Assembly (NCBI RefSeq): GCF_019924635.1
Contig: NZ_CP065037.1
Coordinates: forward strand, 1 to 64,000
Source of the DNA: Leifsonia sp. ZF2019
Lineage (GTDB): Bacteria > Actinomycetota > Actinomycetes > Actinomycetales > Microbacteriaceae
Direction of reading: 5' to 3'
DNA: 64,000 bases
Within the stretch, counting starts at the first letter, position 1; each line of letters starts with the position of its first letter. Made by a program: the position numbers and the translations under genes. Positions 1 to 11,539 of the stretch are shown in pieces. The notes under the pieces were generated by a model that ran no database searches, was not told the origin of the DNA, and saw only the letters and a list, made by a program, of their open reading frames with translations.

Positions 1-1425
1 ATGGCAGGCGGCGAAGAGTCCATTTCTGCGGCATGGCAGTCCGTGCTCGGAAAGCTCGAGACGGACGACCGCATCACCCCTCAGCTCTATGGATTCCTCA
101 GCTTGGTCGAGCCCAAGGGCATCATGGCCGGCACCTTCTATCTGGAGGTGCCGAATGAGTTCACGCGCGGGATGATCGAGCAGCGCAGCCGCGTCCCCCT
201 CCTGAGCGCGATCGGCGCCCTCGACGAGGCCCTCGCCGTCAACACCTTCGCCATCGTCGTGAATCCCGAGATCCAGCAGGAGACGATGGCCGGCCCGGCC
301 GAGCCGGAGCCCGCCCCCTATCTCGAGAACGCATCGCCGAATGTGTCGCCGCCGACCGAGATCACCGCACCGCCGCGCAACGGCGACACGCGCCTCAACT
401 CCAAGTACAGCTTCGACAACTTCGTCATCGGCCAGTCCAACCGGTTCGCCCATGCGGCCGCCGTCGCCGTCGCCGAGGCGCCCGCGAAGGCCTACAACCC
501 CCTCTTCATCTACGGCGACTCCGGCCTCGGCAAGACCCACCTCCTCCACGCCATCGGCCACTACGCGATGAGCCTCTACCCGGGGATCCGCGTCCGGTAC
601 GTGTCGAGCGAGGAATTCACGAACGACTTCATCAACTCGATCGCGAACAACCGCGGCTCCTCGTTCCAGGCGCGCTACCGCAATATCGACATCCTCCTGA
701 TCGACGACATCCAGTTCCTGCAGCGCGCGGTGGAGACGCAGGAAGCCTTCTTCCACACCTTCAACACCCTCCACGACCACAACAAGCAGGTGGTCATCAC
801 CAGCGACCTGCCGCCGAAGCACCTCACCGGCTTCGAGGACCGCATGCGCTCGCGGTTCGAGTGGGGCCTGATCACCGACGTCCAGGTGCCCGACCTCGAG
901 ACCCGTATCGCGATCCTCCGCAAGAAAGCGCAGAGCGAGAAGATCCAGGTTCCCGACGACATCCTGGAGTTCATGGCCTCGAAGGTGTCGAGCAACATCC
1001 GCGAGCTCGAGGGCACGCTCATCCGTGTCACGGCCTTCGCAAGCCTCAACCGCACGCCGGTCGACATGCCCCTGGTGCAGACGGTCCTCAAAGACCTGAT
1101 CACGCTCGACGACGACAATGTGATCGCGCCGACCGACATCATCACCAACACCGCGGAGTACTTCAAGCTCAGCGTCGACGACCTCTACGGCTCCAGCCGA
1201 TCGCAGGCGGTGGCGACCGCGCGCCAGATCGCGATGTATCTCTGCCGCGAGCTGACGAACCTGTCCCTGCCCAAGATCGGACAGCTCTTCGGCGGCCGCG
1301 ACCACACGACGGTGATGTACGCCAACAAGAAGATCAGCGAGCTCATGAAGGAGCGGCGCTCGATCTACAACCAAGTGACCGAGCTCACCAGTCGGATCAA
1401 GCAGAACCACCGCTACGGCAAGTAG
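1..1425 (+). CDS. dnaA: Chromosomal replication initiator protein DnaA
   Basis: DnaA binds DnaA boxes at oriC and, in its ATP form, melts the origin and loads the helicase. The 474-residue product shows the usual four parts: an N-terminal interaction domain (about 1-90), a Pro/Glu-rich linker (about 95-130), the AAA+ ATPase and a C-terminal DNA-binding domain. Walker A is GDSGLGKT at 172-179, Walker B is LLIDD near 232-236, and the DnaA-box recognition signature GGRDHTTVM is at 431-439. The start is the first base of the window, so any upstream promoter or alternative start cannot be seen. The gene is followed directly by the DnaA-box region. Length and motifs are normal for the family. Confidence 0.97.
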   Translation: MAGGEESISAAWQSVLGKLETDDRITPQLYGFLSLVEPKGIMAGTFYLEVPNEFTRGMIEQRSRVPLLSAIGALDEALAVNTFAIVVNPEIQQETMAGPAEPEPAPYLENASPNVSPPTEITAPPRNGDTRLNSKYSFDNFVIGQSNRFAHAAAVAVAEAPAKAYNPLFIYGDSGLGKTHLLHAIGHYAMSLYPGIRVRYVSSEEFTNDFINSIANNRGSSFQARYRNIDILLIDDIQFLQRAVETQEAFFHTFNTLHDHNKQVVITSDLPPKHLTGFEDRMRSRFEWGLITDVQVPDLETRIAILRKKAQSEKIQVPDDILEFMASKVSSNIRELEGTLIRVTAFASLNRTPVDMPLVQTVLKDLITLDDDNVIAPTDIITNTAEYFKLSVDDLYGSSRSQAVATARQIAMYLCRELTNLSLPKIGQLFGGRDHTTVMYANKKISELMKERRSIYNQVTELTSRIKQNHRYGK

Positions 1426-1851
1426 CCCTCCGGCGCGCGACGCGCCGTCGAGATCCGAACAGTTATCCACAATTTCGTCCCCAGAGTGGGGAGAGATCGT
1501 TATTAACACGTGTGGATAACTTGTGGAGAAGCTCCGGAAAGTCGGCCGATTAATGGGGACGAACTGTCGAGGGCTGTGAAAAGCCGCTCGGAGCGGTCGA
1601 GCTCGCTCGGCTTGTGAACAAGCGGATTCCTCAGGTCATCAACAAGTCCCACAGCTGTAGATCCCTGTGATCTCCTGGTCTCAACAGAGTTATCCACAGT
1701 TTCCACAGCGGTTAACACGATTATTCATTAACCCTTCTCAGTTAAGGCCGGCCGACAACCTCAAGCGCTCGGTCGAATCACAATTTCTCGCTCAGAAGGC
1801 AAGCGCTAGGATTCTTTCGATCCGTATCCGTCGGCTGGCAGGGGTGTCTTC
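1426..1851. other. oriC: oriC: dnaA-dnaN intergenic replication origin with DnaA boxes
   Basis: This 426-base gap between dnaA and dnaN has no gene and contains three perfect TTATCCACA-type DnaA boxes at 1463-1471 (+), 1511-1519 (-) and 1690-1698 (+). A one-mismatch box lies at 1522-1530 (-), with weaker relatives elsewhere. The 1690-1760 part is locally AT-rich for this genome (TTAACACGATTATTCATTAA) and is the likely unwinding stretch. A 7-bp perfect GC hairpin right after dnaA (1431-1447) lacks a T-run and may only be a weak dnaA terminator. In actinobacteria oriC lies in this position, so the assignment rests on both content and context. The exact limits are not determined. Confidence 0.9.
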
Positions 1852-2997
1852 GTGAAGTTCCAAGCAAACCGGGATGTCTTCAGCGAGGCCGTCTCCTTCG
1901 CAGTGAAGCTCCTCCCGCAGCGGACGACACTGCCCATCCTGAGCGGCGTACTCATCGAGACGACGGACACCGGCCTCCAGCTGTCGTCGTTCGACTACGA
2001 GGTGTCGGCGCAGACCGAGATCCCGGCCGACGTCGAAGAACCGGGTCGCGTGCTCGTCTCGGGTCGACTGCTGGCCGAGATCGCGGCCAAGCTGCCGAAC
2101 GCCCCCGTGCGGTTCTCGACGGACGACTCCAAGATCAGCGTGCGAGCCGGATCCGCCAACTTCACGCTGCTCTCCATGCCGGTCGAGGAATACCCGAGCA
2201 TCCCGCAGGTGAGCGGGGACGCGGGGCTGGTCCCGGCGGAGGAATTCGCCGAGGCCGTCGCCCAGGTGGGCGTCGCCGCGTCCCGGGACGATGTCACCCC
2301 GGTCATCACGGGTGTGCAGCTCGAGGTGGGGGACAACACCCTCGGTCTCGTCGCCACTGACCGCTACCGCGTGGCCATCCGCCAGATCGACTGGGACAAC
2401 GGCACCACCTCCGGGGAGGCCCAGACTGCGCTCGTCCCCGCCCGCACGCTGACAGAGATCGGCAAGACCTTCGGTCACAGCGGAACGGTCTCCGTCTCGA
2501 TCACCAACCGCGACGACCGTGAGCTGATCGCCTTCACCGCGGACAAGAAGACCGTCACCTCGCTCCTGATCAAGGGCAACTTCCCGCCCGTGCGCCGGCT
2601 CTTCCCCGAGCAGGTCGACAACTACGCGGTGCTCAACACCGCCGAGCTCATCGAGGCGACCCGACGTGTCGCCCTCGTGCTGGAGCGCGAAGCCGCGCTC
2701 CGCTACACCTTCACCGCCGACGGACTGACGCTGGAAGCGATCGGCTCCGAGCAGGCTCAAGCATCCGAGAGCATCGACGCTCTCCTCACAGGCCAGGAGA
2801 CGGTGGTTTCGCTGAAGCCGCAGTTCCTGCTCGATGGTCTCGGTGCCGTGCACTCCGAATTCGTGCGCATCTCTTTCACCAAGACCGAGAACCCCAACAA
2901 ACCGGGACCTGTGCTCATCACGAGCCAGACCTCCAAGGACCAGGCGGGCTCGGACTCCTACAAGTACCTGCTGCAGCCCAACCTGCTCCTGCGCTAG
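1852..2997 (+). CDS. dnaN: DNA polymerase III subunit beta (sliding clamp)
   Basis: The beta clamp encircles DNA and tethers the replicative polymerase and repair factors. The product has 381 residues, normal for the family, and the three repeated clamp domains can be followed along its length. The N-terminus MKFQANRDVFSEAV is the typical clamp start, which supports the GTG at 1852. It lies directly downstream of oriC and precedes gnd and recF, as in other actinobacteria. Nothing in the sequence looks broken or unusual. Confidence 0.97.
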   Translation: MKFQANRDVFSEAVSFAVKLLPQRTTLPILSGVLIETTDTGLQLSSFDYEVSAQTEIPADVEEPGRVLVSGRLLAEIAAKLPNAPVRFSTDDSKISVRAGSANFTLLSMPVEEYPSIPQVSGDAGLVPAEEFAEAVAQVGVAASRDDVTPVITGVQLEVGDNTLGLVATDRYRVAIRQIDWDNGTTSGEAQTALVPARTLTEIGKTFGHSGTVSVSITNRDDRELIAFTADKKTVTSLLIKGNFPPVRRLFPEQVDNYAVLNTAELIEATRRVALVLEREAALRYTFTADGLTLEAIGSEQAQASESIDALLTGQETVVSLKPQFLLDGLGAVHSEFVRISFTKTENPNKPGPVLITSQTSKDQAGSDSYKYLLQPNLLLR

Positions 2998-3032
2998 GAA
3001 CGGTCCCACTCCACGAGAGAAGAAGGACAATC

Positions 3033-3920
3033 ATGCACATCGGCCTCATCGGTCTCGGACGTATGGGCAACAACATGCGCGCCCGCCTCGAGAAGAACGG
3101 CATCGAGGTCACCGGCTACGACACCAACCCCGCGGTGTCGGATGTCCCGACCCTGGCCGAGCTGGTCGCCGCGCTCCCCGCGCCGCGCACGGTGTGGGTC
3201 ATGGTCCCGGCCGGCGAGATCACCGACTCCGTCATCCGCGACCTGGAGCCGCTCCTCGAGAAGGGCGACCTCGTCATCGACGGTGGGAACTCGCGCTTCA
3301 CCGAGGACTTCAAGCACGCCGAATTGCTCGCGCCCAAGGGCGTCGACTTCATGGACGCCGGCGTCTCCGGCGGTATCTGGGGGCTCGAGAACGGCTACGG
3401 CCTGATGGTCGGCGGCTCCAAGGAGCAGGTCGAGCGGGTCATGCCGGTCTTCGACGCGCTGCGTCCGGAGGGCCCGCGCGAGGAGGGCTTCGTCCACGTG
3501 GGCGATGTCGGCGCCGGCCACTACGCGAAGATGGTCCACAACGGCATCGAGTACGCGCTCATGCAGGCGTACGCCGAGGGCTACGAGCTGCTGGACACGC
3601 GGAAGGACATCATCCACGACGTCACCGGCACCTTCAAGGCCTGGCAGCGCGGAACCGTCGTGCGCTCCTGGCTCCTCGATCTGCTGGTGCGCGCTCTCGA
3701 GCAGGACCCGGAGTTCGAACACATCGAGGGCTACGTGCAGGACTCGGGCGAGGGCCGCTGGACCGTGGAGGAGGCGCTCAACAACGCCGTTCCGGTTCCG
3801 ACGATCAGCGCCTCGATCTTCGCGCGCTTCGTCTCCCGTCAGGAGGACTCGCCCGCGATGAAGGCTGTCGCCGCGCTGCGGAACCAGTTCGGCGGCCACG
3901 CGGTGAAGGCCGTCGACTGA
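3033..3920 (+). CDS. gnd: 6-phosphogluconate dehydrogenase, decarboxylating (short actinobacterial form)
   Basis: The enzyme oxidises and decarboxylates 6-phosphogluconate to ribulose 5-phosphate in the oxidative pentose phosphate pathway. The 295-residue product begins with the Rossmann motif GLGRMG (residues 7-12) and has the family segments VIDGGNS and AGVSGGIWG, then a C-terminal helical domain. It belongs to the short (about 300-residue) subgroup, often annotated as YqeC/GndA-like and thought to prefer NAD. Coenzyme preference is inferred from class, not seen. The ATG is preceded by the Shine-Dalgarno-like GAGAGAAGAAGG. Its place between dnaN and recF is conserved in several actinobacterial orders, so it is probably co-transcribed with the replication genes. 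Confidence 0.93.
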   Translation: MHIGLIGLGRMGNNMRARLEKNGIEVTGYDTNPAVSDVPTLAELVAALPAPRTVWVMVPAGEITDSVIRDLEPLLEKGDLVIDGGNSRFTEDFKHAELLAPKGVDFMDAGVSGGIWGLENGYGLMVGGSKEQVERVMPVFDALRPEGPREEGFVHVGDVGAGHYAKMVHNGIEYALMQAYAEGYELLDTRKDIIHDVTGTFKAWQRGTVVRSWLLDLLVRALEQDPEFEHIEGYVQDSGEGRWTVEEALNNAVPVPTISASIFARFVSRQEDSPAMKAVAALRNQFGGHAVKAVD

Positions 3921-3934
3921 CGAGCTAACCCTCT

Positions 3935-5101
3935 GTGCGAGTTACACATCTCTCCCTGACCGACTTCCGCAACTATCGCACTGCGGAGGTGCCGTTCGCG
4001 GCCGGCGCGAATCTGTTCGTCGGCCGCAACGGCCAGGGCAAGACGAATCTGGTCGAGTCGCTCGGCTACCTGAGCACCCTCGGGTCGCATCGGGTGTCGA
4101 GCGACCAGGCCATGATCCGCAAAGGGGCGGACTCCGCGATCGTGCGTTCCCGCATCCAGCACGAGGGGCGTGAACTCCTCGTCGAAGTGCAGCTGAACCG
4201 CGGGACGCCCAACCGAGCGCAGGTCAATCGCGCGGCGATCAAGCCACGCGAGCTGCCGCGATACTTCTCGAGCGTGCTGTTCGCCCCCGAAGACCTCTCC
4301 CTGGTGCGCGGGGAGCCGGGGATCCGCCGGCGGTTCCTCGATCAGCTGCTCATCCAGCGGAACCCGCGGTTCGCCGGCGTGATCGCGGACTACGAGCGCG
4401 TGCTCAAGCAGCGCAACACCCTCCTGAAGTCGGCGCGTGCGTCGCGCGTCAAAGCCGACCAGCTCGGGACGCTCGACATCTGGGACGACCGGCTGATCTC
4501 CCTCGGCGCCGAGCTCATCGACGCGCGTCTGGATCTGATCGCGCGACTCAGCGACCCGCTCGTCGCGGCGTATCGCTCGGTCGCCGGGGACGATCACCAT
4601 CCCCGCCTCCTCCCACAGCTGACCATCCGTGGCGCGCATGTCGAGGACGACGAGGACGGTGACGCCGACGTTGTAACCGACTCGTCTGGTTTCGAGACGG
4701 CGGAGCTCTTCCGCCAGGCGCTCACCGCGGTGCGACCCACGGAGCTCGAGCGCGGGTTGACGCTCGTCGGACCGCATCGTGACGATCTACTCTTCGAGCT
4801 CAATGGCCTGCCCGCGAAGGGCTACGCGAGTCACGGCGAGTCGTGGTCCTTCGCCCTTGCGCTGAAGCTCGCCTCGGCCGAGCTGCTGCGGCACGAGTCG
4901 ACCACAGGGGACCCGGTCCTCATCCTCGACGATGTTTTCGCGGAGCTCGACCAGACCCGGCGCCGGATGCTCGCAACCGCCGTAGGAGGTTACGAGCAGG
5001 TGCTCATCACCGCGGCCGTCTACGACGACGTACCCGAGGCGCTGGCCGCGCACACCGTGCGGATCGAGGCGGGGGCGGTGGTGGAGGCGACCGATGCCTG
5101 A
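3935..5101 (+). CDS. recF: DNA replication/repair protein RecF
   Basis: RecF is an SMC-like ATPase that acts at single-strand gaps to help load RecA. The product has 388 residues. The N-terminal motif LTDFRNY and Walker A GRNGQGKT (residues 30-37) are clear, the signature-like VGPHRDD follows, and the C-terminal Walker B is LILDDVFAELD. The chosen start is GTG at 3935, which gives the typical MRVTHLSLTDFRNY opening. The start lies 14 nt after gnd and the end overlaps the next gene by 8 nt, so translation is probably coupled. Confidence 0.96.
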   Translation: MRVTHLSLTDFRNYRTAEVPFAAGANLFVGRNGQGKTNLVESLGYLSTLGSHRVSSDQAMIRKGADSAIVRSRIQHEGRELLVEVQLNRGTPNRAQVNRAAIKPRELPRYFSSVLFAPEDLSLVRGEPGIRRRFLDQLLIQRNPRFAGVIADYERVLKQRNTLLKSARASRVKADQLGTLDIWDDRLISLGAELIDARLDLIARLSDPLVAAYRSVAGDDHHPRLLPQLTIRGAHVEDDEDGDADVVTDSSGFETAELFRQALTAVRPTELERGLTLVGPHRDDLLFELNGLPAKGYASHGESWSFALALKLASAELLRHESTTGDPVLILDDVFAELDQTRRRMLATAVGGYEQVLITAAVYDDVPEALAAHTVRIEAGAVVEATDA

Positions 5102-5609
5102 GCGGACCGGGGCGTCCGGCGCACCGGCGCCGTTGGATGAGGCGTCGAGCGTCTACCTCCGCATGAAGGAGCTCTTCACGGGGACGCCGTCGCGCAGACG
5201 TCGCACAACGGTGCGGCAGGACGAGGTCGGCGGCAGCAAGCCGTTCGGCTCGGGCCGCGACCCGCGCGGGCTCGGGGACGTCGTCGACGCTCTCGCCGCT
5301 CAACTGGGCTGGACCTCCGCTCTCGCGCAGTCCGACCTCCTCGAGGGGTGGCGCGAACTCGCCGGCGAGGAGACCGCGAGACACGCCGTCCCGGATGCCA
5401 TCACCGACGGGGTCCTCGTCGTGCGCTGCGAGTCGACCGCGTGGGCGACGCAGCTCCGGATGATGCGCCAGGAGCTGCTGGTGCGCATCGGTGAACGGTT
5501 CCCTGAGGCCGACATCCAATCGATCCGGTTTCAGGGGCCGGACGCCCCCTCGTGGAAACGTGGTCCCAGGTCGATTCCAGGGCGCGGCCCACGCGACACT
5601 TACGGTTGA
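5094..5609 (+). CDS. DciA-like protein (DUF721)
   Basis: This 171-residue protein carries a DUF721 domain, seen from about residue 60 to 150 (LGDVVDALAAQLGW, then ESTAWATQL). DUF721 proteins at this locus are relatives of DciA, which helps load or operate the replicative helicase in bacteria lacking DnaC/DnaI. That role is family knowledge, not something the sequence proves. The N-terminus is basic and of low complexity (RRRRTT). The gene overlaps recF by 8 nt and sits just before gyrB, the conserved actinobacterial position. Confidence 0.85.
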   Translation: MPERTGASGAPAPLDEASSVYLRMKELFTGTPSRRRRTTVRQDEVGGSKPFGSGRDPRGLGDVVDALAAQLGWTSALAQSDLLEGWRELAGEETARHAVPDAITDGVLVVRCESTAWATQLRMMRQELLVRIGERFPEADIQSIRFQGPDAPSWKRGPRSIPGRGPRDTYG

Positions 5610-5686
5610 GTGCACAAAAGAGGTAGACCGAGCGAAGAAAACGCGTCAGAAGGGCATTTTCCGCCATTTCCCCATTCCGCCCACGG

Positions 5687-5692
5687 TAGAAT
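5687..5692 (+). promoter_or_regulatory. Candidate gyrB -10 element
   Basis: TAGAAT lies 40 nt before the gyrB start inside the 123-bp gap after the DUF721 gene. It matches TATAAT at five of six positions. No convincing -35 is visible, so this is a tentative promoter for gyrBA. Confidence 0.35.
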
Positions 5693-5726
5693 GGAGAGTC
5701 ACTGTTGAGTGCGGTCAGGAGCCTAA

Positions 5727-7742
<2,016 letters not shown>

Positions 7743-7785
7743 CGAATCGACGCCCGACGAGAACGGCACCACGGGAGAGAACATC

Positions 7786-10344
7786 GTGACGGACGAAGAG
7801 AACGCCGGCGCCGCTTTCGGCGTCCACGGCAAGATCGACCAAGTCGATCTGCAGTCGGAGATGAAGCGCTCCTACCTCGACTACGCCATGAGCGTCATCG
7901 TGGGTCGCGCGCTTCCGGAGGTGCGCGACGGCCTGAAGCCGGTGCATCGCCGTGTGATCTATGCGATGTTCGACGGCGGTTACCGTCCTGACAAGGCGTT
8001 CTCGAAGTGCGCCCGTGTGGTCGGCGACGTCATGGGCCAGTTCCACCCGCACGGCGACTCCGCGATCTATGACGCCCTCGTGCGTCTGGTGCAGCCGTGG
8101 AGCCTCCGCTACCCGCTCGCGCTCGGCCAGGGCAACTTCGGCTCGCCGGGCAACGATGGCGCGGCTGCCCCGCGGTACACCGAGACGAAGATGGCGCCGC
8201 TCGCGCTCGAGATGGTCCGCGACATCGACGAGGAGACCGTCGACTTCCAGGACAACTACGACGGCCGCACCCAGGAGCCGGCCGTGCTCCCGAGCCGGTT
8301 CCCGAACCTGCTGGTCAACGGTTCGGTCGGCATCGCGGTCGGTATGGCGACCAACATCCCGCCGCACAACCTGCGCGAGGTCGCGGACGGCGCGCTCTGG
8401 CACCTGGCGCACCCGGAGGCGTCCCGCGAGGAGCTCCTGGAGGAGCTGATCAAGCGGATCAAGGGACCGGACTTCCCGACCGGCGCGCAGATCCTGGGTG
8501 TCAAGGGCATCCAGGACACCTACCGCACCGGCCGCGGCTCCATCACGATGCGCGCCGTGGTCAGCATCGAGGAGATCCAGGGCCGCGTCTGCCTGGTGGT
8601 CACCGAGCTCCCTTACCAGGTCAACCCCGACAACCTCGCGATCAAGATCGCGGAGCTGGTCAAGGACGGCCGCGTCGGCGGCATCGCCGACATCCGCGAC
8701 GAGACCTCGGGTCGCACCGGGCAGCGCCTCGTCATCGTGCTCAAGCGCGACGCGGTGGCGAAGGTCGTGCTCAACAACCTGTACAAGCACACGCAGCTGC
8801 AGGAGAACTTCGGCGCCAACATGCTGGCGATCGTGGACAAGGTGCCCCGCACACTCGCACTCGACGGCTTCATCACCGCCTGGGTCGACCACCAGATCGA
8901 GGTCATCGTCCGCCGTACCCGGTTCCGTCTCCGCAAGAAGGAGGAGCGGGCCCACATCCTGCGCGGCTACCTCAAGGCGCTCGACGCGCTCGACGAGGTC
9001 ATCGCCCTCATCCGTCGCTCGCCGACCGTGGAGGACGCCCGCGAGGGGCTCAAGTCGCTGCTCGACGTCGACGACATCCAGGCCGACGCCATCCTCGCGA
9101 TGCAGCTGCGCCGTCTCGCCGCGCTCGAGCGCCAGAAGATCATCGAGGAGCACGACCAGATCGAGCTCGAGATCGCGGAGCTCAAGGCGATCCTCGAAGA
9201 CCCGGCGCGCCAGCGCACGATCGTGAGCGAGGAGCTCGCCGAGATCGTCGAGCGGTTCGGCGACGACCGTCGCACGGAGATCATGTTCGGCTTCGACGGG
9301 GACATGAGCGTCGAAGACCTCATCCCCGAAGAGGAGATGGTCGTCACCGTCACCCGCGGCGGTTACATCAAGCGCACCCGCAGCGACAACTACCGTTCGC
9401 AGCACCGCGGCGGCAAGGGAGTGAAGGGCGCGCAGTTGCGCGGCGAAGACGTCGTCGACCACTTCTTCGTCACGACCACGCACCACTGGCTCCTCTTCTT
9501 CACGAACAAGGGCCGGGTCTACCGTGCGAAGGCGTACGAGGTGCAGGAGGCCGGCCGCGACGCGAAGGGCCAGCACGTCGCCAACCTGCTCGCGATGCAG
9601 CCGGACGAGGAGATCGCCGAGATCCTGGACATCCGGGACTACGAGGCGGCGAAGTACCTGGTGCTCGCCACCCGCGACGGCCTCATCAAGAAGACCGCAC
9701 TGAGCGAGTACGACACGAACCGCTCCGGCGGCATCATCGCGATCAAGCTCCGCGAGGAGGACGAGCTCGTCTCGGCGCTGCTGGTGGAAGAAGACTCGGA
9801 CCTGCTTCTCGTCTCGCGCAAAGGAATGTCCATCCGCTTCACCGCCTCCGACGACGCGCTGCGCCCGATGGGCCGCTCGACCTCCGGAGTGATCGGCATG
9901 CACTTCCGCGGAGAGGACAGCCTGCTCGACGCCTCCGTGGTCTCCGACGAGGGATACGTCTTCGTGGTGACCGAGGGCGGATACGCGAAGCGCACCTCCG
10001 CTGACCAATACCGGCTCCAGAACCGCGGCGGTCTGGGCATCAAGGTCGCCAAACTGAGCGATGATCGGGGCGATCTCGTGGGTGCCCTGATCGTCGAGGA
10101 GGACGACGAGGTCTTGGTGGTTCTTGCCAGCGGCAAGGTGGTACGCTCTGCCGTGGCCGAGGTACCCGCCAAGGGCCGTGACACCATGGGTGTCGTCTTT
10201 GCACGTTTCGCCGAGTCCGACAAGATCATCGCTCTGGCGAAGAACACCGAGCGCAACCTCGATTCGCAGGATCCAGCCGATGACCAGTCTGATGGGTCAG
10301 AATCGGAGGCCGTCGGGAAGGAAGAGACCGTAGATGAGCAGTAG
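7786..10344 (+). CDS. gyrA: DNA gyrase subunit A
   Basis: GyrA carries the catalytic tyrosine that cuts and rejoins DNA. With the chosen GTG start the product has 852 residues. The active-site Tyr131 lies in AAAPRYTE, the quinolone-determining stretch is [10 protein letters not shown] with Ser92 and Asp96 (the drug-sensitive residues), and the C-terminal beta-pinwheel repeats follow. The frame is open further upstream to a TTG at 7732 that overlaps gyrB by 11 nt. I prefer GTG at 7786 because GGGAGAG lies 6 nt before it and the encoded MTDEENAG resembles known N-termini. The TTG start remains possible. The 3' end overlaps the DUF3566 gene by 11 nt. Confidence 0.95.
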   Translation: MTDEENAGAAFGVHGKIDQVDLQSEMKRSYLDYAMSVIVGRALPEVRDGLKPVHRRVIYAMFDGGYRPDKAFSKCARVVGDVMGQFHPHGDSAIYDALVRLVQPWSLRYPLALGQGNFGSPGNDGAAAPRYTETKMAPLALEMVRDIDEETVDFQDNYDGRTQEPAVLPSRFPNLLVNGSVGIAVGMATNIPPHNLREVADGALWHLAHPEASREELLEELIKRIKGPDFPTGAQILGVKGIQDTYRTGRGSITMRAVVSIEEIQGRVCLVVTELPYQVNPDNLAIKIAELVKDGRVGGIADIRDETSGRTGQRLVIVLKRDAVAKVVLNNLYKHTQLQENFGANMLAIVDKVPRTLALDGFITAWVDHQIEVIVRRTRFRLRKKEERAHILRGYLKALDALDEVIALIRRSPTVEDAREGLKSLLDVDDIQADAILAMQLRRLAALERQKIIEEHDQIELEIAELKAILEDPARQRTIVSEELAEIVERFGDDRRTEIMFGFDGDMSVEDLIPEEEMVVTVTRGGYIKRTRSDNYRSQHRGGKGVKGAQLRGEDVVDHFFVTTTHHWLLFFTNKGRVYRAKAYEVQEAGRDAKGQHVANLLAMQPDEEIAEILDIRDYEAAKYLVLATRDGLIKKTALSEYDTNRSGGIIAIKLREEDELVSALLVEEDSDLLLVSRKGMSIRFTASDDALRPMGRSTSGVIGMHFRGEDSLLDASVVSDEGYVFVVTEGGYAKRTSADQYRLQNRGGLGIKVAKLSDDRGDLVGALIVEEDDEVLVVLASGKVVRSAVAEVPAKGRDTMGVVFARFAESDKIIALAKNTERNLDSQDPADDQSDGSESEAVGKEETVDEQ

Positions 10345-10747
10345 CGTCGCCGAGAAACTGGCCAAGAAGTCGTCGCGCCGGCCCGCATCCTCCAAGCAGG
10401 TGCGGCTCAAGCTGGTGTACATCGACTTCTGGTCGACCGTGAAGCTCTCGTTCCTCGCCGGCATCTGCCTCGCGATCATCGCGATCGTCGGAACCTTCCT
10501 GATCTGGACCGTCCTCGACCGCACCGGGATCTTCGACCAGGTGAACAGCCTGGTGAAGGACATCTCCGGTGCCGGCGGCGGCGACCTGCGCGCCGTGCTC
10601 GGGCTGGGCCAGGTGATGGGCTTCTCGCTCGTGGTGGCCATCCTCGACATCGTCGTGGTGACCGCTCTCGGCGCGGTCTTCGCACTCCTCTACAACCTCT
10701 CGGTGAAGATCACAGGCGGCCTGCTCGTCGGCTTCACCAACAACTGA
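10334..10747 (+). CDS. DUF3566 transmembrane protein
   Basis: This small membrane protein of 137 residues follows gyrA in many actinobacteria and has no established function. A basic, Ser/Lys-rich N-terminus (about 1-25) precedes two long hydrophobic segments at about 37-62 and 95-120, with a Gly-rich loop (SGAGGGDLR) between them. The ATG at 10334 lies inside the end of gyrA (11-nt overlap), so translation is probably coupled to gyrase. The two tRNA genes follow after 66 bp. Confidence 0.85.
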   Translation: MSSSVAEKLAKKSSRRPASSKQVRLKLVYIDFWSTVKLSFLAGICLAIIAIVGTFLIWTVLDRTGIFDQVNSLVKDISGAGGGDLRAVLGLGQVMGFSLVVAILDIVVVTALGAVFALLYNLSVKITGGLLVGFTNN

Positions 10748-10813
10748 ACGGCGGGGTCTACTCGATTTCGTTTGCGGTGACAGATCGGTTATTCTCTTAT
10801 CTGTTGCCCATTC

Positions 10814-10890
10814 GGGGATATAGCTCAGGCGGTTAGAGCGCTTCGCTGATAACGAAGAGGTCCGAGGTTCAAGTCCTCGTATCCCCACCA
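10814..10890 (+). tRNA. tRNA-Ile (anticodon GAT)
   Basis: A complete cloverleaf is visible. The acceptor GGGGATA pairs with TATCCCC, and the D-arm is GCTC..GAGC. The anticodon stem-loop CTTCGCTGATAACGAAG has GAT, the T-arm is CGAGGTTCAAGTCCTCG, and the CCA end is encoded (10888-10890). It pairs with the tRNA-Ala 11 bp downstream, an arrangement typical after gyrA in actinobacteria. No rRNA gene accompanies it here. Confidence 0.96.
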
Positions 10891-10901
10891 TCCACCCACC
10901 C

Positions 10902-10974
10902 GGGGCCTTAGCTCAGTTGGTAGAGCGCCTGCTTTGCAAGCAGGATGTCAGGAGTTCGAATCTCCTAGGCTCCA
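10902..10974 (+). tRNA. tRNA-Ala (anticodon TGC)
   Basis: The cloverleaf has acceptor GGGGCCT opposite AGGCTCC (one G-U pair), a D-arm GCTCAGTTGGTAGAGC and anticodon arm CCTGCTTTGCAAGCAGG with TGC. The T-arm is AGGAGTTCGAATCTCCT. After the discriminator A at 10974 the sequence reads CCC, so CCA is not encoded and must be added after transcription. Confidence 0.96.
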
Positions 10975-10981
10975 CCCTCAC

Positions 10982-11446
10982 TCACTCGCTCGGCGGTTCG
11001 ATCGGCCGGGCCGGGAACGGACTCGAGTACGCGATGCTCGTCGTCACGCTGCCGAGGGTTCCGATCGTGCCGCTCACCCGTTCGAGGTGGCGCATGGATG
11101 TGGCCACCACTTTCAGGATGAAGCAGTCGTCGCCGGTGACGTGGTGGGCTTCCACGACCTCGGGTGTCCCGGCGAGCAGATCGTGGAGCGGGCCGTAGAC
11201 GCTGCTCGGGTAGCGGAGGCGCAGATAGGCCAGGATGCCGTACCCCAGGCGTTCCGGATCGACGACGGCACGATAGCCGGTGATGACCCCGGCATCCTCC
11301 AACCGGCGGACGCGTTCGGCGACCGCACTGCCCGACATGTGGACGGTGCGCGCCAGCTCGGCGATGGACTGCCGGCCGTCGCGCTGCAGCTCGCTGAGCA
11401 GGGAACGGTCGACGGCATCGACCTCGAACGGCGGATTCGCGGGCAT
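10982..11446 (-). CDS. Lrp/AsnC family transcriptional regulator
   Basis: This 154-residue regulator has an N-terminal winged helix (DAVDRSLLSELQRDGR, recognition part MSGSAVAERVRRLED). A RAM/AsnC ligand-binding domain follows, with the family segments VVEAHHVTGDDCFILKV. Such proteins sense amino acids and often act on a divergent neighbour. Here the divergent neighbour is a rhodanese gene whose start is 94 nt away, so I infer that it is the likely target. The start has no Shine-Dalgarno sequence. AAGAAT at 11453-11458 lies exactly 6 nt before the ATG, suggesting a leaderless transcript. Confidence 0.9.
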   Translation of the reverse strand: MPANPPFEVDAVDRSLLSELQRDGRQSIAELARTVHMSGSAVAERVRRLEDAGVITGYRAVVDPERLGYGILAYLRLRYPSSVYGPLHDLLAGTPEVVEAHHVTGDDCFILKVVATSMRHLERVSGTIGTLGSVTTSIAYSSPFPARPIEPPSE

Positions 11447-11526
11447 GAGGCGATTCTTCCACGCGATTCACGGTGTCGTCCGGCGAACGCCGTTCAAATC
11501 CCGTTCAGTTCGCAGTGCGACCGCTC

Positions 11527-11532
11527 TAGCGT
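11527..11532 (+). promoter_or_regulatory. -10 element of the rhodanese gene (leaderless type)
   Basis: TAGCGT is 7 nt before the ATG at 11540, with no Shine-Dalgarno sequence between, so transcription should start at or next to the start codon. Confidence 0.5.
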
Positions 11533-11539
11533 TGTGTGC

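Noticed and set aside
3033-3920. A metabolic gene (gnd) inside the dnaN-recF replication operon as a possible oddity.
   Set aside because: The same position is known in other actinobacteria, so it is conserved and not novel.
10814-10974. tRNA-Ile and tRNA-Ala as part of a 16S-23S spacer.
   Set aside because: No rRNA sequence lies on either side; the pair stands alone after gyrA, as in other actinobacteria.
10934-11539. Extension of the rhodanese frame back into the tRNA-Ala gene (345 codons).
   Set aside because: It would overlap a tRNA and the Lrp gene; the domain starts only after ATG 11540.
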